Shown here: positions 8,756 through 16,936 of the stretch, in pieces
How the letters are laid out: each line of letters opens with the position of its first letter
Position numbering within the stretch: the stretch's first letter is position 1
NCBI RefSeq assembly: GCF_006442795.2
Contig: NZ_CP083956.1
Span: forward strand, 4,131,501 to 4,195,500
Length of the DNA: 64,000 nucleotides
From: Mesorhizobium sp. B1-1-8
GTDB lineage: Bacteria > Pseudomonadota > Alphaproteobacteria > Rhizobiales > Rhizobiaceae
Direction of reading: 5' to 3'
Translations under genes and position numbers: made by a program
The notes under the pieces: generated by a model
What the model saw: the letters and a program-made list of their open reading frames with translations, nothing else
What the model was told of the DNA's origin: nothing
Database searches by the model: none

Positions 8756-8786
8756 AAAGCCCGCCACCGGCGGGCTTTTTTCTTTT
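8756..8786 (+). terminator. Rho-independent terminator after omp
   Basis: Perfect stem aaagcccgcc-acc-ggcgggcttt followed by tttctttt. It originally ended the relic omp copy and now serves the intact gene. Confidence 0.9.
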
Positions 8787-8964
8787 CAGCCGGGCCATCT
8801 GTCACCCGCCCGCGCCTCAGCCTATGCTTCGGCAGCGGACTGTCTATGCGATGCGCGGTTCTCGCTGCGGGTGGGTGGCGTTACGTCCAACACTGATTTT
8901 AAGCATGTCTTATCCCGAAACCGCCGCACACTTTCGGGAGACATGCTCTGAAGGGAGGAGCACC

Positions 8965-9504
8965 ATGAGAAAGGTTATCGTCACCGAATTCATCACCATC
9001 GACGGCATCGCCGAGCACGAGAAACTGCCAAGCGTGACCTGGAACAACGAGATGCAGGCCTTCAAGGAGGATGAGCTTGCCGACAGCGGCGCCATGCTTC
9101 TCGGACGCGTGACCTACGAAATCTTTGCCGGCCACTGGCCTGCCGAAACCGGCGACTTCGCCGACCGCTTCAACGCGCTGCCGAAATATGTCGCCTCGAC
9201 GAGCCTGAAAGCGGTCGACTGGAAACCGGCCGAGCTGCTCGGCGGCCCCCTGCCCGAGGCGGTCGCGAAGCTGAAGCAGGAGAGCGGCGGCAACATCTAT
9301 GTGCATGGCAGCCTGAGCATCGCCCGGCAGCTGCTCGGCCACGGCCTGGTCGACCGGCTACGGCTGCTCGCCTACCCCGGCAGCGCCGGCCAGGGCAAGC
9401 CGCTGTTCCCGCCCGACAAGCCGCTTGGGCTGGAGCTGATCTCGGCCGTGCCGTTCAGCAACGGCGTGGTGGCGCTGGAGTACAGGCCGGTGGCGAAAGC
9501 CTAG
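8965..9504 (+). CDS. RibD C-terminal/dihydrofolate-reductase-fold family protein
   Basis: 179 aa protein with the RibD_C/DHFR fold: MRKVIVTEFITIDGIAEHEK opens it, then AMLLGRVTYEIFAGHWP (residues about 44-60) and GGNIYVHGSLSIARQLLGHG (about 110-130). These NAD(P)H-binding-fold proteins are usually called dihydrofolate reductase family; the true substrate is unknown. ATG 8965 is chosen because GGGAGGA precedes it by five bases; a longer frame to 8824 lacks such a site. The TAG stop is supplied by the first bases of the intergenic repeat at 9501. A decayed copy lies at 19546-19713. Confidence 0.85.
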   Translation: MRKVIVTEFITIDGIAEHEKLPSVTWNNEMQAFKEDELADSGAMLLGRVTYEIFAGHWPAETGDFADRFNALPKYVASTSLKAVDWKPAELLGGPLPEAVAKLKQESGGNIYVHGSLSIARQLLGHGLVDRLRLLAYPGSAGQGKPLFPPDKPLGLELISAVPFSNGVVALEYRPVAKA

Positions 9505-9603
9505 AGCAATTCCAGGAAAAGTGTGACACGGTTTTCCGTCCGGAATTGCGTAAAAAAGAGATGGAGCGGTTCGCCTTTTCCGTGAAAAGGTGAAACACTC
9601 TAG
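9501..9603 (-). repeat. Interspersed palindromic repeat, copy 1
   Basis: About 103 bp bounded by ctagagc and ctctag, containing gcaattcc...ggaattgc and a tttcac/gtgaaa hairpin. It has the same structure as the copies at 41513-41618 and 60149-60254 and is in the opposite orientation to them. Its first CTAG forms the stop codon of the preceding gene. Probably a rhizobial intergenic mosaic-type element; the family name was not checked. Confidence 0.85.
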
Positions 9604-9684
9604 GGGCCGGCTGCCTGAAAAAAGCTCGGTATCTCCAGATCAGAGCGCGCGCAGGATTAGTGGAAGCGGCACACCGCTCAACCT

Positions 9685-9972
9685 TCAGGAAGGCTGTTGT
9701 GCGGGCTGTTCGACCTGATGCACCTTTCCGGCCTGCGTCAGTCGCGCCATGACCGAGGTCATCTGATTGTAGAGATCGACGAAACCCGCCGACGGCATCG
9801 CCAGTTGCCCGACAACGACGCGATTGACGTTCGCGCGGTCTTCGGCATCGATGCGATCCGAATAGAGCGCAAGGCGCAGCACGCCCTGGCGAAAACTTAT
9901 GGCCAGCGCGCCGTCGCAAAAAATCTCCGGCGCATCGAGCCGGTCGGTGATCTTTTCAGTGCGCTGGTTCAT
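9685..9972 (-). CDS. Small conserved-looking protein at the end of adhesin locus A
   Basis: 95 aa from ATG 9972 (MNQRTEKITDRLDAPEIFCD). I do not recognise a family with confidence; the layout (FCDGALAISFRQGVLRLALY, then VVVGQLAMPSAGFVDLYNQM, ending TSVMARLTQAGKV) resembles small beta-rich DUF3467-like proteins. It is hydrophilic with no signal peptide. It lies 112 bp downstream of the SdrD-type adhesin on the same strand, separated by a 10-bp-arm hairpin, so it is probably read at lower level from the same transcript. A frame open to 10041 is possible, but 9972 gives the more protein-like start. Confidence 0.6.
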   Translation of the reverse strand: MNQRTEKITDRLDAPEIFCDGALAISFRQGVLRLALYSDRIDAEDRANVNRVVVGQLAMPSAGFVDLYNQMTSVMARLTQAGKVHQVEQPAQQPS

Positions 9973-10030
9973 ATCGGCCCTCTTTGAAGTTGATCGCGCG
10001 CGGGTGTCGATTGCGTTTTGTGACCACACG

Positions 10031-10053
10031 ATCGGGGGCAAGGTGCCCCCGAT
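10031..10053 (-). terminator. Strong hairpin after adhesin A (terminator or attenuator)
   Basis: Perfect 10-bp arms atcgggggca / tgcccccgat with a 3-base loop, 31 bases downstream of the adhesin stop. No U-tract follows on the minus strand, so it may stabilise the mRNA 3' end or attenuate rather than fully terminate. Confidence 0.55.
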
Positions 10054-10084
10054 CCCTGTTTGGACGAGATTTGCGCACAGCTCG

Positions 10085-13000
10085 CTAAAAGAGGAAGACG
10101 CTAGCGTCTGGATGCAGCTGGTTATTCATCGCGTCGAAGGCGTTGGCGATATCCTCGATCCCCGGTTGACCGGACAGGCCGAAGTTGGAGGTTGGGGCGT
10201 TGGTGTCGTTAAGGACGTCCCGCACCGCGGCGCTCACCTCTCCCGGTTGGAGCGTGTGGTCGTGGTTCGTGTCAATCTGATTGAGAATCGCGATGATGGC
10301 GAGGTTCGAACTGGTCGCCGCGGAGAAGCTGAAATTGAGCTCCGGTTTACCGCCGGAGCCGTCGGGCACGGCAGTGACGGCAGCGGAGAGAAATGCCGCC
10401 GCCGAGGAGCGTTCGAGGTGGTTGATACCGCCACCATTGGCTCCCAACGCGTCCGCGATCGAGGGCGTTCCGTGGATCTTCGACAGGTTCTGGAAACCGA
10501 AGATGGTTTCAAAGGAGGTCTTGGAGGTCCAACCCGAATGGAACTCGCCCAACTCCTGGTTCAAGATATCGATGTGGTTCTTCCAGAAGCCCGGCGTCAA
10601 ACCCTGGCCGGCCGGTGGCAGGAAGTTGGTGAAGTCGTTGCCGGTATCGGTGCCGCCGCTGCCGGGATTGTCGACCGTCTGCACGAGGATGCCGGTCTGC
10701 TGCGAGCCGGTCGGCACCACTTCGTAGATATTCTTGCCGACATCCGCGAGCGTCAGACCGCCGATCGACCAGGCGCCGCCGGCCCCCGTCGTCGTCGAAA
10801 GGTCGCCGGCGTCAAACACGTGGTTGCCGTTCACGTCGATGTAGATCGTCACAGGATCGTGCGACCATGGAATGTCGTCCGCCGTCTTGCCGTCGCCGGT
10901 CAGGTCCTCATACTTCGTGCCGGAGACCGAGAAGGACTTGAAGTTGGCGAAGTCGAGATCGTCCTGGTTGGTGCCCGAGGTGCCGGTGATGGTGCAGCCG
11001 GCGCTGCCCAGCGTCTGCTCCGAGCCGCCCGGCAGGACCTCGTAGACCGTGTCGCCGGCATAGCTGGCGTCCAGGCCGGTGAACTGCCAGAAGCCGTTGG
11101 CGTCCGTCGTCGTCGACAGCTCGCCGCCGTCCAGCGTCTTGTTGCCGTTGGCGTCGATGAAGATGGTCACACCGGCCCAGGCCTTGTCGTCGAGCCCGAC
11201 GCCGTTCGTGCCGTCGTCGCCATTGACGTCCTCATATTTGTGGCCGGAGATCTCGAACTTCTCGAAGTTGGCGAAGTCGAGCCCGGTTTGGTCGTGGCCC
11301 GAGGTGCCGACGATCTGGTAGCCTGCCGCCCCAAGCGTCTGCACATAGCCGTTCGGCAGCTGCTCGTAGACCGTGTCGCCGGCATAGGTGTAGTCGAGGC
11401 CGGTGAACGACCACTGGCCGCCGTCATGCGTGACCGTCGACAGTTCGCCGCCGTCCAGCGTCTTGTTGCCGTTGGCGTCGATGAAGATGGTCACACCGTC
11501 CAGGCCGGCATCGCCCGTCGTCTGGCCGTCGCCATTGGCGTCCGTGTACTTGGTGCCCGAGATGTCGAACTTCTCGAAGTTGGCGAAGTCGAGCCCGGTC
11601 TGGTCGTGGCCCGAGGTGCCGACGATCTGGTAGCCTGCCGCCCCAAGCGTCTGCACATAGCCGTTCGGCAACTGCTCGTAGACCGTGTCGCCGGCATAGG
11701 TGTAGTCGAGGCCGGTGAACGACCACTGGCCGCCGTCATGCGTGACCGTCGACAGTTCGCCGCCGTCCAGCGTCTTGTTGCCGTTGGCGTCGATGAAGAT
11801 GGTCACACCGTCCAGGCCGGCATCGCCCGTCGTCTGGCCGTCGCCATTGGCGTCGGTGTACTTGGTGCCCGAGATGTCGAACTTCTCGAAGTTGGCGAAA
11901 TCGAGCCCGGTCTGGTCGTGGCCCGAGGTGCCGACGATCTGGTAGCCTGCCGCCCCAAGCGTCTGCACATAGCCGTTCGGCAGCTGCTCGTAGACCGTAT
12001 CGCCGGCATAGGTGTAGTCGAGGCCGGTGAACGACCACTGGCCGCCGTCATGCGTGACCGTCGACAGTTCGCCGCCGTCCAGCGTCTTGTTGCCGTTGGC
12101 GTCGATGAAGATGGTCACACCGTCCAGGCCGGCATCGCCCGTCGTCTGGCCGTCGCCATTGGCGTCGGTGTACTTGGTGCCCGAGATGTCGAACTTCTCG
12201 AAATTGGCGAAGTCGAGCCCGGTCTGGTCATGGCCCGAGGTGCCGACGATCTGGTAGCCTGCCGCCCCAAGCGTCTGCACATAGCCGTTCGGCAGCTGCT
12301 CGTAGACCGTATCGCCGGCATAGGTGTAGTCGAGGCCGGTGAACGACCACTGGCCGCCGTCATGCGTGACCGTCGACAGCTCGCCGCCGTCCAGCGTCTT
12401 GTTGCCGTTGGCGTCGATGAAGATGGTCACACCGTCCAGGCCGGCATCGCCCGTCGTCTGGCCGTCGCCATTGGCGTCCGTGTACTTGGTGCCCGAGATG
12501 TCGAACTTCTCGAAGTTGGCGAAGTCGAGCCCGGTCTGGTCGTGGCCCGAGGTGCCGACGATCTGGTAGCCTGCCGCCCCAAGCGTCTGCACATAGCCGT
12601 TCGGCAACTGCTCGTAGACCGTGTCGCCGGCATAGGTGTAGTCGAGGCCGGTGAACGACCACTGGCCGCCGTCATGGGTGACCGTCGACAGCTCGCCGCC
12701 GTCCAGCGTCTTGTTGCCGTTGGCGTCGATGAAGATGGTCACACCGTCCAGGCCGGCATCGCCCGTCGTCTGGCCGTCGCCATTGGCGTCGGTGTACTTG
12801 GTGCCCGAGATGTCGAACTTCTCGAAGTTGGCGAAATCGAGCCCGGTCTGGTCGTGGCCCGAGGTGCCGACGATCTGGTAGCCTGCCGCCCCAAGCGTCT
12901 GCACATAGCCGTTCGGCAGCTGCTCGTAGACCGTATCGCCGGCATAGGTGTAGTCGAGGCCGGTGAACGACCACTGGCCGCCGTCATGCGTGACCGTCGA

Positions 13001-15547
13001 CAGTTCGCCGCCGTCCAGCGTCTTGTTGCCGTTGGCGTCGATGAAGATGGTCACACCGTCCAGGCCGGCATCGCCCGTCGTCTGGCCGTCGCCATTGGCG
13101 TCGGTGTACTTGGTGCCCGAGATGTCGAACTTCTCGAAATTGGCGAAGTCGAGCCCGGTCTGGTCATGGCCCGAGGTGCCGACGATCTGGTAGCCTGCCG
13201 CCCCAAGCGTCTGCACATAGCCGTTCGGCAGCTGCTCGTAGACCGTATCGCCGGCATAGGTGTAGTCGAGGCCGGTGAACGACCACTGGCCGCCGTCATG
13301 CGTGACCGTCGACAGCTCGCCGCCGTCCAGCGTCTTGTTGCCGTTGGCGTCGATGAAGATGGTCACACCGTCCAGGCCGGCATCGCCCGTCGTCTGGCCG
13401 TCGCCATTGGCGTCCGTGTACTTGGTGCCCGAGATGTCGAACTTCTCGAAGTTGATGAAGTCCTGGTTGGTCAGGTCCTGGCCGCCGGTGACGCTGTTCT
13501 GGTTGATCTGCACCGGGCTCAGATGCGTCCAGCCCGCCTGGTTTTCTTCCTTGATAATGTAGTCGCCCGGCACCAGCCCGGTGAACTGGTAGACGCCGTT
13601 GGCGTCGGTCGTGGTCTGCGCCACCTGCTCGCCGGCATCGGCGACGTCGTTGTGGTTGGCGTCGTTGTAGAGGGTGATCGTCCAGCCGCTCACCGCGGTC
13701 TCGTCGCCGGTCGTAGCCAGGCTGCCGTCGGCGTCCACATATTTGTGACCCGAGATCGAGCTGAGCTGTGTGTTGATGAAGTCCTGGTTGGTCAGGTTCT
13801 GGCCGGAGGTGAGATTGCTTTGGTCGATCTGCACCGGGCTCAGATGCGTCCACCCCGTCTGGTTCTCTTCCTTGACCAAGTAATCGCCGGGCAGCAGTCC
13901 GGTGAACTGGTAGAGGCCGTTGGCGTCGGTCGTCGTCTGCGCCACCTGCTCGCCGGCATCGGCGACGTCGTTGTGGTTGGCGTCGTTGTAGAGGGTGATC
14001 GTCCAGCCGCTAACCGCGGTCCGGTCGCCGGTCGTCGCCAGGCTGCCGTCGGCGTCGAGATATTTGTGGCCTGATATCGAGGCCAACTGGAAATTGCCGA
14101 AGTCGTTGTTGTGGCTATCCTGGCCGGCCGCCAAAGTGACGGTATACTCGCCCTGCGCGTTGTTTGGCGCATCCTGCGACCATCCCGCTTGCGGCACTTC
14201 GCGGATAGTGTAGGTGCCGGGCGTGACGGTGAATTTATAATACCCGTTCGCATCAGTGACCGCAAACGGCTCGCCCGCATCCAGCTGGTTGTTGTTGTTG
14301 GCATCGAGATAGATCGTCCAGCCGCTGAGAGCCGGCTCCCCGGCCTCCCAAACATGGTCGGCGTTCAGGTCGTTGAATTTGTGGCCATCGATCACCTGGC
14401 CGATCTGGCGATTCCACTCCTCGAAGCCGGAATCGGCGGTCCAGGTGCTCTGTGCCGTCTCCGTAGGACCTTGATAAGTGCCGCCCTGGTAGCCGAACGC
14501 GGAATAGAGATAGATATAGGGCTTGGTCGGATCGAAATCGCTGACGGGAACCAGGAACGACATATCAGTGGTATTGCCGCTGCCCGGCTGGAGCTCACCG
14601 TTCAGCCCGACAAACGTGTCGCCGCCGGCGTCCATATCGTAGATCTTCGAAGCGTTGTCGCCCGCCGGAAAGCCGCCGGTGCCTTGAGCAGGGGTTGCTC
14701 CGGGTGCGTAATTGCTCAAATTGCCGACACTGGCCTGCCAGATCTGGAGCGAATCCAGGGAAAGGTTCTGTTCAGCGGCAGTGTTGGACTCGTTGATGTC
14801 GAGATCAAATCGATAATAGCCGACACCATTTATGAATTGAATCGGAATATCGGCAATGTTCACTGAGTGAACATACTGACCGCCACCCTTCGTGGTGTCA
14901 TCGAGCACGACAGTGTTGGCGTCGGTGTTATACCCTTGCTCCGATGTGTTGTTTCCCGTAGTCGAGATTCGAACGAATGGGTCAAGCAGACCCGTTCCCG
15001 CACCGGTGATGACATCCGAGGAAGAAAAGATTGCGCCGTTGATCGTTACGGTGTTTGCAAAGGTCAGATCATAGGGTGGCGGGTTCAGCGGCGGCGGCGG
15101 CTTCGGCGCATCGGTGAAGTTCACCGATGCTGAGGCGCCGGTCGCCGCGTCAGATGCGGTGAGCACGAACGCCTGATTTGCCGCGTCACTGTCGACGTAC
15201 CATGACGTCTGGATCGTACCGTTGACGACGCCGTCCAGATCGCCGGCGCCGCCGTCGGTGACGGTCCAGGGCGTGCCGGTGCCGGTCAGATCGTAGGCGA
15301 GCACATCGTCCGCGGTGCCGAGGAAGCCGTCCGCGCCGGCGCTGAGGTGGGCAACCTGGAATGTGAACGTGCTGCCATCCGAGACATTGGTGGTCGTGAT
15401 CCCCACCGTCTCGCCGGGTGCGTAATCCGCATCCGCCTGGTCGAGCGAGATTGCAAGCGGTACGGGGTCTGTGCTTGAAGTCGTGGTGGAATCAGGTGTC
15501 GCGAGTGGATCGGTCGTCAGATTGTCGGTGATATCGCTGGAGGCCAT
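10085..15547 (-). CDS. SdrD/Cna-B-type repeat adhesin, type I secretion substrate (1,820 aa)
   Basis: Large secreted surface protein built of Cna-B/SdrD-like beta-sandwich repeats. From ATG 15547 (AAGGGGAAA seven bases upstream; 14 extra codons are open before it): an N-terminal region to about 390 without signal peptide; an SdrD-type module starting VIDGHKFNDLNADHVWEAGE; two about 105-aa modules with SISGHKYxDADGSLATTGD; seven 104-aa units starting FEKFDISGTKYTDANGDG; two variant modules; and a C-terminal domain with LTPGFWKNHIDI, an EF-hand loop DTNHDHTLQPGE and the hydrophobic end DASVFLF. Asp/Gly-rich loops suggest Ca binding. Lack of a Sec signal, the C-terminal tail and adjacent HlyD/ABC genes point to type I secretion. 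The binding target is unknown. Confidence 0.9.
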   Translation of the reverse strand: MASSDITDNLTTDPLATPDSTTTSSTDPVPLAISLDQADADYAPGETVGITTTNVSDGSTFTFQVAHLSAGADGFLGTADDVLAYDLTGTGTPWTVTDGGAGDLDGVVNGTIQTSWYVDSDAANQAFVLTASDAATGASASVNFTDAPKPPPPLNPPPYDLTFANTVTINGAIFSSSDVITGAGTGLLDPFVRISTTGNNTSEQGYNTDANTVVLDDTTKGGGQYVHSVNIADIPIQFINGVGYYRFDLDINESNTAAEQNLSLDSLQIWQASVGNLSNYAPGATPAQGTGGFPAGDNASKIYDMDAGGDTFVGLNGELQPGSGNTTDMSFLVPVSDFDPTKPYIYLYSAFGYQGGTYQGPTETAQSTWTADSGFEEWNRQIGQVIDGHKFNDLNADHVWEAGEPALSGWTIYLDANNNNQLDAGEPFAVTDANGYYKFTVTPGTYTIREVPQAGWSQDAPNNAQGEYTVTLAAGQDSHNNDFGNFQLASISGHKYLDADGSLATTGDRTAVSGWTITLYNDANHNDVADAGEQVAQTTTDANGLYQFTGLLPGDYLVKEENQTGWTHLSPVQIDQSNLTSGQNLTNQDFINTQLSSISGHKYVDADGSLATTGDETAVSGWTITLYNDANHNDVADAGEQVAQTTTDANGVYQFTGLVPGDYIIKEENQAGWTHLSPVQINQNSVTGGQDLTNQDFINFEKFDISGTKYTDANGDGQTTGDAGLDGVTIFIDANGNKTLDGGELSTVTHDGGQWSFTGLDYTYAGDTVYEQLPNGYVQTLGAAGYQIVGTSGHDQTGLDFANFEKFDISGTKYTDANGDGQTTGDAGLDGVTIFIDANGNKTLDGGELSTVTHDGGQWSFTGLDYTYAGDTVYEQLPNGYVQTLGAAGYQIVGTSGHDQTGLDFANFEKFDISGTKYTDANGDGQTTGDAGLDGVTIFIDANGNKTLDGGELSTVTHDGGQWSFTGLDYTYAGDTVYEQLPNGYVQTLGAAGYQIVGTSGHDQTGLDFANFEKFDISGTKYTDANGDGQTTGDAGLDGVTIFIDANGNKTLDGGELSTVTHDGGQWSFTGLDYTYAGDTVYEQLPNGYVQTLGAAGYQIVGTSGHDQTGLDFANFEKFDISGTKYTDANGDGQTTGDAGLDGVTIFIDANGNKTLDGGELSTVTHDGGQWSFTGLDYTYAGDTVYEQLPNGYVQTLGAAGYQIVGTSGHDQTGLDFANFEKFDISGTKYTDANGDGQTTGDAGLDGVTIFIDANGNKTLDGGELSTVTHDGGQWSFTGLDYTYAGDTVYEQLPNGYVQTLGAAGYQIVGTSGHDQTGLDFANFEKFDISGTKYTDANGDGQTTGDAGLDGVTIFIDANGNKTLDGGELSTVTHDGGQWSFTGLDYTYAGDTVYEQLPNGYVQTLGAAGYQIVGTSGHDQTGLDFANFEKFEISGHKYEDVNGDDGTNGVGLDDKAWAGVTIFIDANGNKTLDGGELSTTTDANGFWQFTGLDASYAGDTVYEVLPGGSEQTLGSAGCTITGTSGTNQDDLDFANFKSFSVSGTKYEDLTGDGKTADDIPWSHDPVTIYIDVNGNHVFDAGDLSTTTGAGGAWSIGGLTLADVGKNIYEVVPTGSQQTGILVQTVDNPGSGGTDTGNDFTNFLPPAGQGLTPGFWKNHIDILNQELGEFHSGWTSKTSFETIFGFQNLSKIHGTPSIADALGANGGGINHLERSSAAAFLSAAVTAVPDGSGGKPELNFSFSAATSSNLAIIAILNQIDTNHDHTLQPGEVSAAVRDVLNDTNAPTSNFGLSGQPGIEDIANAFDAMNNQLHPDASVFLF
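11267..13450 (-). repeat. Seven tandem 312-bp repeats in adhesin A, with a 936-bp higher-order duplication
   Basis: Seven in-frame 104-codon units, differing by only a few synonymous bases. The marker bases (caActg/caGctg, gtGtcg/gtAtcg, tcGtgg/tcAtgg, gaaGttg/gaaAttg, gaaGtcg/gaaAtcg) show that units at 11599-12534 and 12535-13470 have the same order of variants: three units were duplicated as a block. Confidence 0.95.
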
Positions 15548-15633
15548 GACATTTCCCCTTAAATCTGGACGCGGCAACTTTGGGTTCAATTACTCAACGT
15601 CGTTTCTATTTTCATTTCCCGCGGGAGGCGGGC

Positions 15634-16935
15634 TCACTGTCTGAAGGCTCTGGTGATCTGGTCCTGCAAAGGCTTCACCAGGTAGGACATCACCGAACGG
15701 TCCTCGGTCTTGATGAAGGATTCCACCGGCATGCCGGGCACCAGCTTGACCTCGCCGAGCCGCGCGACCTCGGTGGCGGTCGTCCTGATGCGGACGGTAT
15801 AGTAGCTGACGCCGGTGCGCTGATCGGTGGTGATGTCGGGGGAGGTTCTCTCGACCACGCCATCGATCTGCGGCGTCGTGCGTGTGTTGAATGCCGAAAA
15901 GCGCAGCGATGCCGACTGGCCGACCCATAGCTTGTCGATGTCGCTGGGTGCGATCCTGGCTTCCACGGCAAGGCTGTCATTGTCCGGCACGACCTGCATG
16001 ATCGTTTGGCCGGGCGTGACCACGCCACCGATCGTGTAGGCGATCGACTGCTGAACGATGCCGTCCTGAGGGGCGCGAATGTCGACCCGCTTCAACTGGT
16101 CCTCGGCGGCGACCTTGCGCTCCAGAAGCTCGCCCACCTTGCCGTCGATGTCGCGCAGGTCCTTGTTCACTTCGGTACTGAGGTCAAGGTCGATCTGGAT
16201 GATCTGCAGCTTGATCTCGGCGATCTTCCCCTGCGCCTGCGCCTGCGCGGCAACGAGCTGGCCGCGTTCGCCGTCAAGGCGCGTGGCCTCGCGCTCGGCC
16301 GAAGTCAGGCGATCGATGGAGATGAGCTTCTTGGCCCAGAGCGTGCGCACTGAAGCGAGCTCCCTTTGCTCAAGTTCGATCTCCTTGCTCTTGGCATCCG
16401 CCTGGGCGACGTCGCCGGCGATCTCCTTCTCGAGCTGGGCAATGCGCTCCCCGAGTTGGTCCTTCTGGCCGGCGCGAGATGTGCGGCGCGTCTCAAAGTG
16501 CTGCTTTTCGCCAGCCACCGCCTCGGCAACATCAGGATCGGCGACGCGGTCCAAAAGCTCGCCTGGAAAGAAGATGGAGTCGCTCCCCTGGCGCTCGGCA
16601 TCGAGCCGCGCCTTGCGCGCCGCGAGCTGGTCGAGCGCCTTGCTCACCACCGCAAGATTGGCGGCCGGCACGGTGCGGTCCAGACGCAGCAAAAGGTCGC
16701 CGGCTTTCACGCGATCGCCGTCGCGGGCATCGATCTCCGCGACGATCCCGCCGGTTGCATGCTGCACGTTCTTGACGTGGGAATCGACGACGAGCGTGCC
16801 GGGGGCGATAACCGCACCGGCAATCTCGGTGACCGTGGCCCAGCCGCCGACGCCTCCGCCAAGCAGCAGCACTGCTCCGAGCCCAAGCCGTATGTAGAAG
16901 CGGATCGATGCATGGGAGGCGCCCAGCGCAGCCAT
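15634..16935 (-). CDS. HlyD-family membrane fusion protein of type I secretion system A
   Basis: 433 aa periplasmic adaptor joining the inner-membrane ABC exporter to a TolC-type channel. One N-terminal transmembrane helix (IRLGLGAVLLLGGGVGGWAT) is followed by the biotinyl-lipoyl half motif GTLVVDSHVKNVQHATGGIV, a long coiled coil (about 90-280, with QLGERIAQLEKEIAGDVAQA) and the C-terminal beta-barrel ending VEARIAPSDIDKLWVGQSAS, then PGMPVESFIKTEDRSVMSYL. It matches the PrtE/LapC type in length and order. It starts one base after the ABC gene stops, and the adhesin follows 86 bp downstream, so ABC-HlyD-adhesin form one operon. The outer membrane partner is not in the window. Confidence 0.93.
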   Translation of the reverse strand: MAALGASHASIRFYIRLGLGAVLLLGGGVGGWATVTEIAGAVIAPGTLVVDSHVKNVQHATGGIVAEIDARDGDRVKAGDLLLRLDRTVPAANLAVVSKALDQLAARKARLDAERQGSDSIFFPGELLDRVADPDVAEAVAGEKQHFETRRTSRAGQKDQLGERIAQLEKEIAGDVAQADAKSKEIELEQRELASVRTLWAKKLISIDRLTSAEREATRLDGERGQLVAAQAQAQGKIAEIKLQIIQIDLDLSTEVNKDLRDIDGKVGELLERKVAAEDQLKRVDIRAPQDGIVQQSIAYTIGGVVTPGQTIMQVVPDNDSLAVEARIAPSDIDKLWVGQSASLRFSAFNTRTTPQIDGVVERTSPDITTDQRTGVSYYTVRIRTTATEVARLGEVKLVPGMPVESFIKTEDRSVMSYLVKPLQDQITRAFRQ

Positions 16936-16936
16936 G

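Noticed and set aside
9899..14074. A 1,391-codon open frame on the plus strand, antisense to adhesin A
   Set aside because: It is a by-product of in-frame 312-bp repeats: any frame without a stop in one unit stays open through all. Its translation is Val/Arg/Ala-rich low complexity, and the opposite strand encodes clear SdrD/Cna-B domains.
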